A DNA stretch of 64,000 bases, from the NCBI RefSeq assembly GCF_004341365.1, contig NZ_SLXH01000002.1, forward strand, positions 1-64,000. The letters run 5' to 3'. The notes beneath the pieces are model-generated. The model searched no databases and had not been told where the DNA came from. It saw only the letters and a program-made list of their open reading frames with translations. The DNA is from Simplicispira metamorpha. Lineage in GTDB: Bacteria; Pseudomonadota; Gammaproteobacteria; Burkholderiales; Burkholderiaceae_C. Shown piece after piece: positions 37,424 through 46,174 of the stretch; position 1 is the first letter of the stretch, and every line of letters starts with the position of its first letter. The translations under genes and the position numbers were made by a program.

Positions 37424-38194
37424 ATGAGCGACGTCATACTTGAAACCCAGCACCTGACCAAAGAGTTCAAGGGCTTTACCGCGGTCAGCGACGTGACACT
37501 GTCGGTGCGCCGGGGCTCCATCCATGCCCTGATCGGCCCCAACGGTGCAGGCAAAACCACCTGCTTCAATCTGCTGACCAAGTTTCTGGAGCCCACCTCG
37601 GGCACCATCCGCTTCAACGGCCACGACATCACCCGCGAGGCACCGGCGCAGATTGCCCGCCGGGGCGTGATCCGTTCGTTCCAGATATCGGCGGTGTTTC
37701 CGCACCTGACCTTGATCGAGAACGTGCGCATCGGCTTGCAGCGCAAGTTGGGCACGGCGTTCCATTTCTGGCGCAGCGAACGCAGCCTGCGCCAACTCGA
37801 TGAGCGCGCCATGCAGCTGCTCACTGAAGTGGGCCTGGAAGACCTGGCCGACGAGCTCACCGTCAACCTGCCCTATGGCCGCAAGCGCGCGCTGGAGATT
37901 GCCACCACGCTGGCCATGGAGCCCGAACTCATGCTGCTGGACGAGCCCACGCAGGGCATGGGCCACGAGGACGTGGACCGCGTCACGCAGCTCATCAAGA
38001 AAGTCTCTGCCGGGCGCACCATTTTGATGGTCGAGCACAACATGAAAGTCATCTCCACCATCGCCGACCGCATCACCGTGTTGCAGCGCGGCGCTGTGCT
38101 GGCCGAAGGCGCCTACGCCGAGGTGTCGAGCAACCCGCAGGTCATGGAAGCGTACATGGGCACCACCGATGGCCAATTGCAGGGAGCGCACTGA
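37424..38194 (+). CDS. livG: branched-chain amino acid-type ABC transporter ATPase (LivG-like)
   Basis: 256 aa. Walker A GPNGAGKTT at 38-46, the Q-loop in RSFQISAVFP, the LivG-type signature LPYGRKRALEIATTL, Walker B LMLLDEPTQGM and switch His in VEHNM. It would drive import with its partner, the LivF-like gene 1 bp downstream. The gene order ATPase, ATPase, binding protein, two permeases marks one HAAT (hydrophobic amino acid) transporter operon. The substrate could be amino acids, but such systems also take up amides, urea or aromatic acids. Confidence 0.92.
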   Translation: MSDVILETQHLTKEFKGFTAVSDVTLSVRRGSIHALIGPNGAGKTTCFNLLTKFLEPTSGTIRFNGHDITREAPAQIARRGVIRSFQISAVFPHLTLIENVRIGLQRKLGTAFHFWRSERSLRQLDERAMQLLTEVGLEDLADELTVNLPYGRKRALEIATTLAMEPELMLLDEPTQGMGHEDVDRVTQLIKKVSAGRTILMVEHNMKVISTIADRITVLQRGAVLAEGAYAEVSSNPQVMEAYMGTTDGQLQGAH

Positions 38195-38195
38195 C

Positions 38196-38921
38196 ATGGC
38201 CACTGTATCTGCCAACACCCCCGCGCTGGAGATCACCAACCTGCAAGCCTGGTACGGCGAGTCGCATGTGCTGCACGGCGTTGATATCGTGGTGCAGCCT
38301 GGCGAGGTGGTCACGCTGCTGGGCCGCAACGGCGCAGGCCGCACCACCACGATGCGCGCCATCATGGGACTGACGGGCGCGCGCAAGGGCTCCGTCAAGA
38401 TCAATGGTGTGGAAACCGTGGGCATGGCCACGCACCGCATTGCCCACCTGGGCGTGGGCTACTGCCCGGAAGAGCGGGGCATTTTCTCCAGCCTGTCGTG
38501 CGAAGAGAACCTGCTGCTGCCGCCCCTGCTCAAGACGGGCACGCCCGGCATGAGCGTGGACGAGATTTACACCATGTTTCCTAACCTGGCCGAGCGCCGC
38601 CACAGCCAGGGTACGCGCCTGTCGGGCGGCGAGCAGCAAATGCTGGCCGTGGCGCGCATCCTGCGCACGGGCGCCAAGCTGCTGCTGCTGGACGAAATCT
38701 CCGAAGGCCTGGCGCCCGTCATCGTGCAGGCGCTGGCCCGCATGATCACCACGCTGCGCCAGCGCGGTTACACGGTGGTCATGGTGGAACAGAACTTCCG
38801 CTTTGCTGCGCCGCTGGCCGACCGCTTCTATGTGATGGAGCATGGCCGCATCGTCGAGCGCTTTGGCGCCAGCGAGCTGGCAGAAAAAATGCCCGTGCTC
38901 AACGAACTGCTGGGCGTTTGA
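38196..38921 (+). CDS. livF: branched-chain amino acid-type ABC transporter ATPase (LivF-like), Walker A Lys replaced
   Basis: 241 aa from ATG 38196, one base after the livG stop. It has the LivF pattern: NLQAWYGESHVLHGVD, CPEERGIFSSLS, the intact signature LSGGEQQM, Walker B LLLLDEISEGLAP and H-loop MVEQNF. The P-loop reads GRNGAGRTT, so the invariant Walker A Lys is Arg49 (codon CGC at 38340-38342). In a LivG/LivF heterodimer this may leave one weakened ATP site, as in other asymmetric ABC ATPases; I believe the same variant occurs in related transporters, so it is probably not a sequencing error. Confidence 0.9.
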   Translation: MATVSANTPALEITNLQAWYGESHVLHGVDIVVQPGEVVTLLGRNGAGRTTTMRAIMGLTGARKGSVKINGVETVGMATHRIAHLGVGYCPEERGIFSSLSCEENLLLPPLLKTGTPGMSVDEIYTMFPNLAERRHSQGTRLSGGEQQMLAVARILRTGAKLLLLDEISEGLAPVIVQALARMITTLRQRGYTVVMVEQNFRFAAPLADRFYVMEHGRIVERFGASELAEKMPVLNELLGV

Positions 38922-38977
38922 GCCGCACGGCGGCATTGCTTCTTCTTCATTTTTCACCACGACAACAGGAGACATCC

Positions 38978-40174
38978 ATGAAAAACAAACTTACCGTGCT
39001 GGCCATGATGCTGGGCGCCGCAGGTCTGGCCGCGCCGCTGGCCCATGCCCAGGAGAAGGTCAAGATCGGTTTCATCACCGACATGTCCAGCCTGTATTCC
39101 GACGTGGATGGCAAAAACGGTGCCCTGGCCATCCAGATGGCCATCGACGACTTTGGCGGCAAGGTCAACGGCAAGCCCATCGAGTTGCTGTCAGCCGACC
39201 ACCAGAACAAGGCCGACATCGCCGCCACCAAGGCGCGCGAGTGGATTGACACCCAGGGCCTGACCATGCTCTTTGGTGGCACCAACTCGGGCACGGCGCT
39301 GGCCATGGCCCAGATCGCCAACGAGAAAAAGCGCGTCTTCATGGTCAATGGTGCAGGCGGCTCGGCACTGACCAACGAGCAATGCACCCCCTACACCGTT
39401 CACTACGCCTATGACACCGTGGCGCTGGCCAAGGGCACCGCAGGCGCTTTGGTCGATCAGGGCGGCAAGAGCTGGTTCTTCCTGACCGCCGACTACGCCT
39501 TTGGCCAACTGCTGGAGCGCGATGCCGCCGCCGTGGTCAAGAGCAAGGGCGGCACCGTGGCCGGGGCGGTGCGCCACCCGCTCAATGCGTCGGACTTCTC
39601 CTCTTTCCTGCTCCAGGCGCAAAACTCCAAGGCCCAGGTGCTGGGCCTGGCCAATGCGGGCGGCGACACCATCAACGCCATCAAGGCGGCCAAGGAGTTT
39701 GGCGTGGGCAAGAGCATGAAGATGGCGGGCCTGCTGGTATTCATCACCGATGTCCACAGCCTGGGCCTGAAAAACACCGAAGGCTTGCTGCTGACCACCA
39801 GCTGGGACTGGAACCTGAACGACCAGACGCGCGCTTTTGGCAAGAAGTTCTTTGAGAAAACCAAGCGCATGCCCACGGACATCCAGGCTGCCAATTACTC
39901 GGCCACCATGAACTACCTCAAGGCGTTGCAGGCCACCAAGACCGAAGACGCCGACAAGGTCATGGCCTACCTCAAGAGCACGCCGCTGGACGACTTTTAT
40001 GCCAAAGGCACCATCCGACCCGATGGCCGCTACGTGCACGACATGTACCTGATGCAGGTCAAGTCCCCCGCCGAGTCCAAGCAGCCCTGGGATTACTACA
40101 AGGTCGTCACCAAGCTGCCCGGCGACCAGGTTTTCACCACCAAGGCCGAGAGCAAGTGCGCTCTCTGGAAATAA
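38978..40174 (+). CDS. ABC importer substrate-binding protein (branched-chain amino acid type)
   Basis: 398 aa from ATG 38978. Sec signal peptide 1-24 (KNKLTVLAMMLGAAGLAAPLAHA-Q), then KVKIGFITDMSSLYSDVDGKNG, the first strand and ligand loop of Peripla_BP_6. A two-lobe venus-flytrap fold continues, with a C-terminal Cys (ESKCALWK) and another in NEQCTPY that could form a disulfide. It delivers the ligand to LivH/LivM. The ligand is not predictable; the large aromatic-rich lobe (SWDWNLND) leaves non-amino-acid substrates open. Confidence 0.9.
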   Translation: MKNKLTVLAMMLGAAGLAAPLAHAQEKVKIGFITDMSSLYSDVDGKNGALAIQMAIDDFGGKVNGKPIELLSADHQNKADIAATKAREWIDTQGLTMLFGGTNSGTALAMAQIANEKKRVFMVNGAGGSALTNEQCTPYTVHYAYDTVALAKGTAGALVDQGGKSWFFLTADYAFGQLLERDAAAVVKSKGGTVAGAVRHPLNASDFSSFLLQAQNSKAQVLGLANAGGDTINAIKAAKEFGVGKSMKMAGLLVFITDVHSLGLKNTEGLLLTTSWDWNLNDQTRAFGKKFFEKTKRMPTDIQAANYSATMNYLKALQATKTEDADKVMAYLKSTPLDDFYAKGTIRPDGRYVHDMYLMQVKSPAESKQPWDYYKVVTKLPGDQVFTTKAESKCALWK

Positions 40175-40213
40175 GCCCTTGACCTGACACACCCTTACCC
40201 TCTGCCGCCTCCC

Positions 40214-41098
40214 ATGGAAATTTTTGGTGTCTCCTTGCCGGCCATGCTCAGCCAGCTCCTTCTGGGGCTGGTCAATGGCTCGTTTTACGCAATCCTCAGC
40301 CTCGGGCTGGCCGTGATTTTCGGCCTGCTCAACGTCATCAACTTTGCGCACGGTGCGCTGTTCATGATGGGGGCGGTGATTACCTGGATGGCCATGAATT
40401 ACCTGGGCATCGGCTACTGGTGGATGCTGGTGCTGGCGCCGCTGGTGGTGGGGGTGTTCGGGGTGGTCATCGAGCGCCTGCTCTTGCGCTGGATCTACAA
40501 ACTCGATCACCTCTATGGCCTGCTGCTCACGCTGGGCCTGACGCTGCTGATTGAGGGGCTGTTTCGCTCGTTCTACGGCGTCTCTGGCCTGGGCTACGAC
40601 ACGCCCGAGCTGCTCGAAGGCGCCACCAACCTGGGCTTCATGATGCTGCCCAACTACCGTGCCTGGGTGGTGGTGGTGTCGATTGTGGTGTGCATTGCCA
40701 CCTGGTACGTGATCGAAAAAACCAAACTGGGCGCCTACCTGCGCGCCGGTACGGAAAACCCCCGCCTGGTGGAGGCCTTCGGCATCAACGTGCCGGTGAT
40801 GATTACGCTGACCTACGCCTTTGGCGCGGCGCTGGCGGCCTTTGCGGGCGTGCTGGCTGCGCCGGTGTACCAGGTCTCGCCGCTGATGGGGCAGAACCTC
40901 ATCATCGTGGTGTTTGCCGTGGTGGTGATCGGTGGCATGGGCTCGATCATGGGCTCCATCCTCACCGGGTTGGGCCTGGGCATCGTCGAGGGGTTCACCA
41001 AGGTGTTTTACCCCGAAGCGTCTTCCACCGTGGTGTTTGTCATCATGGTCATCGTTCTCCTGATCCGCCCCGCCGGCCTGTTCGGCAAAGAGAAATAA
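40214..41098 (+). CDS. livH: branched-chain amino acid-type ABC permease (LivH-like)
   Basis: 294 aa, about eight transmembrane helices. LLLGLVNGSFYAILSLGLAVIFGLLNVINFAHGALFMMGA is the standard LivH N-terminal block (given here in two conserved halves, LGLAVIFG and INFAHGALF). The cytoplasmic EAA-like loop AFGINVPVMITLTYAFGAALA contacts an ATPase. It starts 39 bp after the binding-protein stop. Confidence 0.92.
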   Translation: MEIFGVSLPAMLSQLLLGLVNGSFYAILSLGLAVIFGLLNVINFAHGALFMMGAVITWMAMNYLGIGYWWMLVLAPLVVGVFGVVIERLLLRWIYKLDHLYGLLLTLGLTLLIEGLFRSFYGVSGLGYDTPELLEGATNLGFMMLPNYRAWVVVVSIVVCIATWYVIEKTKLGAYLRAGTENPRLVEAFGINVPVMITLTYAFGAALAAFAGVLAAPVYQVSPLMGQNLIIVVFAVVVIGGMGSIMGSILTGLGLGIVEGFTKVFYPEASSTVVFVIMVIVLLIRPAGLFGKEK

Positions 41099-41110
41099 GG
41101 GGCCGCCAAC

Positions 41111-42106
41111 ATGAATCCCAAGAACCTCTCCGCACTGGGCTACGGCCTGCTGTTCATCGCTTTGCTGGCAGCGCCGCTGCTGGGTGCCTACCCGGTGTTT
41201 GTGATGAAGCTCATGTGCTTCGCGCTCTTTGCCTCGGCGTTCAACCTGCTGCTGGGTTACACCGGCATGCTGTCGTTTGGCCATGCCGCTTTTCTGGGCG
41301 GTGCTGCCTACGCGGCCGGGCATTCCATCAAGGTGTGGGGCTTTACCCCGGAAGTGGGCTTGCTGCTGGGCACCGCCAGCGGTGCGCTGCTGGGCCTGAT
41401 CGTGGGTTTTTTCGCCATCCGCCGCCAGGGCATTTACTCCACCATGATCACGCTGGCGCTGGCACAGATGCTGTTTTTCGTCTGCTTGCAGGCGCCCTTC
41501 ACCGGTGGTGAAGACGGGTTGCAGGGCGTGCCACGCGGCAAATTGTTCGGTCTGATCGATCTGCAAAACGACCTGGCCATGTACTACGTGGTGCTGGCCG
41601 TGGTGACGGCAGCCTTTTTGCTCATTGTGCGCACCATCCATTCGCCGTATGGCCAGGTGCTCAAGGCCATCAAAGAGAACGAGCCGCGCGCCATCTCGCT
41701 GGGCTACGACACCAACCGCTTCAAGCTGCTGGCCTTTGTGCTGTCGGCGGCGCTGGCCGGGCTGGCCGGTTCGCTCAAGACGCTGGTGCTGGGCTTTGCC
41801 ACGCTCAGCGATGTCCACTGGAGTGCCTCGGGCCATGTGGTGCTGATGACGCTGGTGGGGGGGCTGGGCACCTTGTCAGGGCCGCTGGTGGGCTCTGCCG
41901 TGGTGGTGCTGCTGGAAAACAAGATTGGCGACCTGGGCGAGCTGTTGGCCAACGTCTCGGGCATCGCATGGTTCCAGACCCTGGGCGAGTCGGTCACCAT
42001 CGTCACGGGGCTGATCTTCGTGGTCTGTGTGCTGGCTTTCCGGCGCGGCATCATGGGTGAGCTGATCGCCTGGCTGACGCGCCTGCGGGCCGGCAAAAAA
42101 GCCTGA
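41111..42106 (+). CDS. livM: branched-chain amino acid-type ABC permease (LivM-like)
   Basis: 331 aa, about nine or ten transmembrane helices. The pattern SAFNLLLGYTGMLSFGHAAFLG is the LivM signature, and GQVLKAIKENEPRAISLGYDTNR is the ATPase-contact loop. It forms the membrane channel with LivH. It is the last gene of the operon; a GC-rich hairpin lies between it and the convergent gene. Confidence 0.92.
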   Translation: MNPKNLSALGYGLLFIALLAAPLLGAYPVFVMKLMCFALFASAFNLLLGYTGMLSFGHAAFLGGAAYAAGHSIKVWGFTPEVGLLLGTASGALLGLIVGFFAIRRQGIYSTMITLALAQMLFFVCLQAPFTGGEDGLQGVPRGKLFGLIDLQNDLAMYYVVLAVVTAAFLLIVRTIHSPYGQVLKAIKENEPRAISLGYDTNRFKLLAFVLSAALAGLAGSLKTLVLGFATLSDVHWSASGHVVLMTLVGGLGTLSGPLVGSAVVVLLENKIGDLGELLANVSGIAWFQTLGESVTIVTGLIFVVCVLAFRRGIMGELIAWLTRLRAGKKA

Positions 42107-42119
42107 GCCATGGCCCAGG

Positions 42120-42148
42120 GGCGGCCCCACGCGCCACGGGGCGCCGCC
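42120..42148. terminator. possible bidirectional hairpin between convergent genes
   Basis: GGCGGCCCC (42120-42128) pairs with GGGGCGCCGCC (42138-42148) with a small bulge and a 9-nt loop. It has no T-run, so at most it stops transcription with Rho or stabilises 3' ends. It lies between the livM stop and the stop of the lipocalin-like gene. Confidence 0.35.
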
Positions 42149-42161
42149 GCTGGGCACGCCT

Positions 42162-43400
42162 TTATAGCCGCAGCGCGGCGGCGTAACCTGTCATCTCCAG
42201 GTAGCCCGAGCCCACCACTGGGCCTGCATTCTGGCCTGTGCCCGCTGTGTGCAGCGCGCACAGGCCCTCCCAGTAAATAGCGCCGGTGGAGCCCCGGCTG
42301 TCCAGCTCCTGGTTGTCCAGCAGGGCCTGCACGGCAAAGGCCCCGGCGGGCGTGTCTACCCGCCACTGCACCGGGTAGCGGGTGCCGCCCAGCGGGCTGC
42401 GCCACCAGCGCAGCGGCGTGAACTGCACTTCGGTGGCGGCAAAAATCCGTGCTGCTTGGCCCGGTGCCCGCCACGAGCCGCCTGCCCACAGTGCCGAACC
42501 ATCGGCGCGCCGCAGCCGAAAGGCCGTCAGTGCGCTGCCATCGTGCAGGTTCATGCCTATCCAGTCCCAGCCGGTGGCCTCGGGGTGCAGCAGGGCCTGG
42601 CTGGCCTCGTGGTCCAGCCAGGCGCGGTTGTCGCCGCTGGAAGCGGGCGCTTCTATGGCCAGGCGCTGCCCGCCCAGCACCAGGCTGCCGCGCACGGCCA
42701 TCTGCGGCTGGCTGTAGTAGTAGCTGGCCTGCGCGGCGTCTGGCCCTTTGCGCGACAGGCCCTGCTGGCCTTGCAGCAGCAGCGGCTGCGTGGTGTCGCA
42801 TTCCAGATTGAGCGCAAAACCGGTCGTGGTGATCTGCGCGGTGTAGCGGCTGCCGGTGAGGGGGGCAGCGCTTGCACTCGTGCCCGTGCCGTGGTCGGTA
42901 CTGTTCCTGCTGGCGTTGGCAACTGCACCTGCCAGATCGGTGCGCCGCAGCGACCAGTCTTGCAGGCGGATGTCGGTGTCGGCCTCGCTGGCGCGTGCTA
43001 CGCCAAAGCCGGCACGGGCGATGCGCTGATCGTGGTAGAGCTTGCCCGCGCGCAGGTCGGTCAGTGCGGCATGGGCAAACAGCAATTGCTTGGCGGCAAA
43101 CGCCGATTGCATGCCCTGGGCCACATCCACCCGCGAGCGAAAAAACGTTACCTGAAACCCCCAGCGTTGCCCGGCTGCCTGCACCTGTCCGGTGATGTAC
43201 CACCACTCGGTGCGCAGGTCGGGGTGGCTGCCAAAGTCGCGCGGAAATTGCAAGGGCCGCAGCGGCAGGGCCTGGGCACCAGGCACTGCGCTGGCGGCGT
43301 ACCCCCCCGCCGCCAGTGCCAGCCAGTGCCGGCGCGACAAGGTGGGTGCAGTGGAGAAGGCCGATAAAGGTGCGGGTGTGGTGGGCCAGTTTTTCATCAT
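42162..43400 (-). CDS. secreted lipocalin-like protein, AttH/CrtC family (COG5621 type)
   Basis: 412 aa; start ATG 43400, with a second ATG directly after it. Residues about 20-45 look like a Tat signal (SRRHWLALAAGG). The core begins LPLRPLQFPRDFGSHPDLRTEWWYITGQV, the hallmark of the AttH/CrtC (hydroxyneurosporene synthase-like) beta-barrel family, and EWWY is fully conserved. In this context, next to an ABC permease, it is the AttH-like partner of an AttEFGH transporter rather than a carotenoid enzyme. The start overlaps the permease stop (TAATG), so the two are translated together. The molecule handled is unknown. Confidence 0.85.
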   Translation of the reverse strand: MMKNWPTTPAPLSAFSTAPTLSRRHWLALAAGGYAASAVPGAQALPLRPLQFPRDFGSHPDLRTEWWYITGQVQAAGQRWGFQVTFFRSRVDVAQGMQSAFAAKQLLFAHAALTDLRAGKLYHDQRIARAGFGVARASEADTDIRLQDWSLRRTDLAGAVANASRNSTDHGTGTSASAAPLTGSRYTAQITTTGFALNLECDTTQPLLLQGQQGLSRKGPDAAQASYYYSQPQMAVRGSLVLGGQRLAIEAPASSGDNRAWLDHEASQALLHPEATGWDWIGMNLHDGSALTAFRLRRADGSALWAGGSWRAPGQAARIFAATEVQFTPLRWWRSPLGGTRYPVQWRVDTPAGAFAVQALLDNQELDSRGSTGAIYWEGLCALHTAGTGQNAGPVVGSGYLEMTGYAAALRL

Positions 43401-46174
43401 TACCAATCTTCTTTGACTGCCAGCACCGCATCGCGCCCGGCGGCGGCGCGGCCAGCGAGCCAGGCGGTCAGCGTGCCGCACAGCACCACGGCCACGGCCA
43501 GCGCCAGCAGGCGCAGCAAGGGCAGGCGCAGCTCCATCGTCCAGTGAAAGCTCTGCGGATTGACCACATGTACCAGCACCACGGCCACCGCCGTGCCCAG
43601 CAGCACGCCCGCCACGGCGCCCGCGCCCGTCCAGGCAGCGCCTTCGCCCGCCACCACGGTGAGGATTTGCCGCCGCGTCAGGCCCAGGTGCGCCAGCAGG
43701 CCGAACTCTTTGCGCCGCGCCAGCACCTGGGCGCTGAAGCTGGCGGCCACGCCGAACAAACCGATGCCAATGGCCACCGCCTGCAGCCAGTAAGTGACGG
43801 CAAAGCTGCGGTCGAAAATTTGCAGCGAACGGGTGCGGATGGCCTGCGCGGTGCCAAATTCCAGCAGCGGTGCATCTGCGCCTGCGCTGGTGGTCTCGGT
43901 GCCTGTGCTCGTCGCTGCCCCTGTTCGTCGCGATTCGGCCTGCGCCAGCGCTTCAATGGTTTGCTGCAAGGTGGCCAGGTCGGCATCGCTGGTGCCCGTG
44001 TCGTCCGGGCGGTTGCTGCCCGCGTCGGTGCGGGTGCTGCGCGGCCAGATGGCCAGGTCGTTGGCGTAGCCGTCGCCCGTCAGGCGGATGTAGTCAGCCG
44101 TATCCATGGCCACGGCCCCGGTCTGGCGGGCATAGTCACGCCACACACCTGCTACAAAAAACGGAGCTGCGTGCGCTTTCTGTGATTGGCTTTGCACCAT
44201 AAAAGCCTTGGAAAGAGCGGGCAGTGTCTGGCCCGGCGCTGCACCCCACAGCGCGGCCATGGCTTCGCTGGCATACACGGGGATATGGCCCGGCGGCACG
44301 GGCAGGGCTGGCGCCACCAGTGCCAGCGTGCGCGCGGGCTCAGGGCCCAGGGGGCGTGCCAGCAGTGTGATGGCCGGGCGGTCTGGGGCCAACAGCAAGT
44401 TCACCACCCGCGTGCCTTGTACCCGCTCCACGCCGGGCAATTGCGCGATGCGCTGCAACAGCGCCGGGCTGAACACCGGGGCATCGGTGCCCGTGCTGGT
44501 GGCACTGCGTGCGTACAGCGGGGCGGGCAGCACGGCGTCCAGCCAGTCGATCACGGAGCCGCGAAAGCTGGTCACCATTACGGTGAGCGCTACGGCCAGA
44601 CTCAGGCTGGCCACCACGCCGCCCACGGCCACGGCGGCGCTGTGCTGGGTGCGTCGCGCGCGCTCCAGGGCCAGCAGCGCCAGCAGGTGCGGTGCAGTGC
44701 CCGGGTGGTACCAGCGCAGCCCCCAGGCCACGCCCCAGGGCAGCAGCGCAATGCCGCCGACCAGCAGCAGGGCAATCGACACATACGCTGCCAAAGGTAT
44801 GCCAAAAACGGGTGGAACGTAGGCCAGAAAAGCGCTGGCAGCTATCAAAACCATACCGGGCCAGGCCGCTGGTGTACCCATGCTGCCCTGGCCCAGGCCC
44901 TTGAGGGTTTGCGCGGGCGGCAGCGCCTGCGCCGCCCGCGCGGGCCACCAGCCGCCCAGCAGCGCTGCCCCCACGCCCAGGCCGCCGTACAGCAGCGCTG
45001 CTGCCCAGCTCCATTGCAGCGCGGGCCGTGCCCCGGTGAAATAACCACCGCCCAGGTCGCCCCCCAGCAGGCGCAGCGCCAGCGCCGCCAGCGCCGTGCC
45101 CAGCGCAATGCCCGCAGCGCTGCCCACCAGCCCCAGCACCAGCGATTCGGCCAGCACCAGTTGCAGGCGCTGGCGCGGCGTGGCGCCCAGTACCGCCAGC
45201 AGAGCAAAAGCGCTGGCACGCTGCGCCACGCTCAGCGCCAGCACCGAAAACACCAAAAAAGCCCCGGTAAACAGCGCCACCAGCGCCAACACCGTCAGGT
45301 TGACGCGGTAGGCGCGCGTGAGGTTGCCCACGCTCTGGGCCGCATCACCGGGCTCGGCCCAGAGCACGTTGGCGGGCCAGCCGGGCGTGGCTTGGAGCGC
45401 CTGCTGCACTGCCTCGGGCACGCTGCCCGGTTGCCATTGCAGGTCGATGCGGGTGAGTTGGCCTGCGCGCCCGAACAGGTCTTGTGCGGCGCCAATGTCC
45501 ATCACCGCCAGCGGTGCGCCCGGTGCGGCAATGCTGCCCGCCACGCGCACCCGCACGCGCTGTAACCCGGTCTGCAACAGCAGCAGTGGCGTTTGCGTGG
45601 GCTGGCTGGAGACGCCCAGCGCCTGCATCGCCGCTGCGTTGAGAAACACCGTGGCCGGGGCAAACAGCGCCCAGCGGTCTGCTGGCAGGCTGGAAAACGC
45701 CTGTGGCATCCAGGCCGGGGCTGTGGCGGGCAGCAGCAAGGCATCGGCGCCGATGATGCGCAGCGGGGTGCTGGCCGGTGTGGTCGTAGTGGTGGACTGG
45801 GCGGGTGCAGCGTCGGTATCGGGCGCAGGGGGCGCGGCAGAGGCTGGGCCATAGTGCGCTGCGCCATCAGCGGGCAGCGCCTGTGCCAGCACCGACAGCT
45901 CCAGCACCGGGCTGGCGCGCGCCACCTGCGGGTGTGTGGCCACACGCTCGTACACCGATTCGCTGAAATGGCCTTGCACTGCGCGCAACTGCACATCGGG
46001 CTGGCCGCTGACGTTGCGCACCGCCTGGGCAAACTCATCCAGTGCCGAGGCGTTGATGGTGTGTACGGCAAACGCCAGCGCCACCCCCAGCATCACGGCG
46101 CAGGCGGCGGCGGCGCTGCGCCAGGGGTGGTGGCGCAGCTCTTGCAGCGACCAGGTGCGAAGCAAAGCAAACAT
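43400..46174 (-). CDS. large ABC transporter permease, FtsX/MacB-like (AttF/AttG-like)
   Basis: 924 aa from ATG 46174 (FALLRTWSLQELRHHPWRS, a cytosolic amphipathic helix). Two FtsX-like units: TM1 near 22-40, a periplasmic domain, three helices near 275-450 (ALVALFTGAFLVFSVLALSV), then a second half with the same arrangement and final helices at about 800-915. Such permeases, with a LolD-like ATPase, extract lipophilic substances from the inner membrane. Two stretches are coded by DNA similar to the dispersed element. It is upstream of and coupled to the AttH-like gene; the likely ATPase lies beyond the hsp20 gene. Confidence 0.88.
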   Translation of the reverse strand: MFALLRTWSLQELRHHPWRSAAAACAVMLGVALAFAVHTINASALDEFAQAVRNVSGQPDVQLRAVQGHFSESVYERVATHPQVARASPVLELSVLAQALPADGAAHYGPASAAPPAPDTDAAPAQSTTTTTPASTPLRIIGADALLLPATAPAWMPQAFSSLPADRWALFAPATVFLNAAAMQALGVSSQPTQTPLLLLQTGLQRVRVRVAGSIAAPGAPLAVMDIGAAQDLFGRAGQLTRIDLQWQPGSVPEAVQQALQATPGWPANVLWAEPGDAAQSVGNLTRAYRVNLTVLALVALFTGAFLVFSVLALSVAQRASAFALLAVLGATPRQRLQLVLAESLVLGLVGSAAGIALGTALAALALRLLGGDLGGGYFTGARPALQWSWAAALLYGGLGVGAALLGGWWPARAAQALPPAQTLKGLGQGSMGTPAAWPGMVLIAASAFLAYVPPVFGIPLAAYVSIALLLVGGIALLPWGVAWGLRWYHPGTAPHLLALLALERARRTQHSAAVAVGGVVASLSLAVALTVMVTSFRGSVIDWLDAVLPAPLYARSATSTGTDAPVFSPALLQRIAQLPGVERVQGTRVVNLLLAPDRPAITLLARPLGPEPARTLALVAPALPVPPGHIPVYASEAMAALWGAAPGQTLPALSKAFMVQSQSQKAHAAPFFVAGVWRDYARQTGAVAMDTADYIRLTGDGYANDLAIWPRSTRTDAGSNRPDDTGTSDADLATLQQTIEALAQAESRRTGAATSTGTETTSAGADAPLLEFGTAQAIRTRSLQIFDRSFAVTYWLQAVAIGIGLFGVAASFSAQVLARRKEFGLLAHLGLTRRQILTVVAGEGAAWTGAGAVAGVLLGTAVAVVLVHVVNPQSFHWTMELRLPLLRLLALAVAVVLCGTLTAWLAGRAAAGRDAVLAVKEDW
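44151..44208 (+). repeat. possible dispersed element copy inside the ABC permease gene (1)
   Basis: Plus strand GCTACAAAAAACGGAGCTGC then GTGCGCTTTCTGTGATTGGC and TTTGCACC. The head matches the miaA copy (AAACAGGAGCTGC). The permease reads it antisense in frame A-H-A-A-P, again the A-x-A-A frame. The second half is weak. Confidence 0.4.
44797..44851 (-). repeat. dispersed element copy inside the ABC permease gene (2)
   Basis: Minus strand (coding) GTTTTGATAGCTGCCAGCGC, a 19-nt middle, then CACCCGTTTTTGGC. Head and tail both match intergenic copies such as 37177-37236. It is translated L-I-A-A-S-A-F-L-A-Y and forms part of a transmembrane segment, so the coding strand carries the core in the stop-free frame. 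Confidence 0.6.

Noticed and set aside
39191-41836. An antisense frame of 881 codons opposite the ABC importer, and others such as 15178-17493 opposite pnp, 20657-22597 opposite nuoD and 2361-4073 opposite the dehydrogenase
   Set aside because: Each lies exactly opposite a clearly conserved gene and its protein is low-complexity His/Gly/Ala/Gln-rich, as expected from the codon bias of the other strand. No family motif or ribosome site.
42162-43400. Carotenoid 1,2-hydratase (CrtC)
   Set aside because: The fold is shared, but no other carotenoid gene is nearby, while an ABC permease is coupled to it; AttH-like function fits better.
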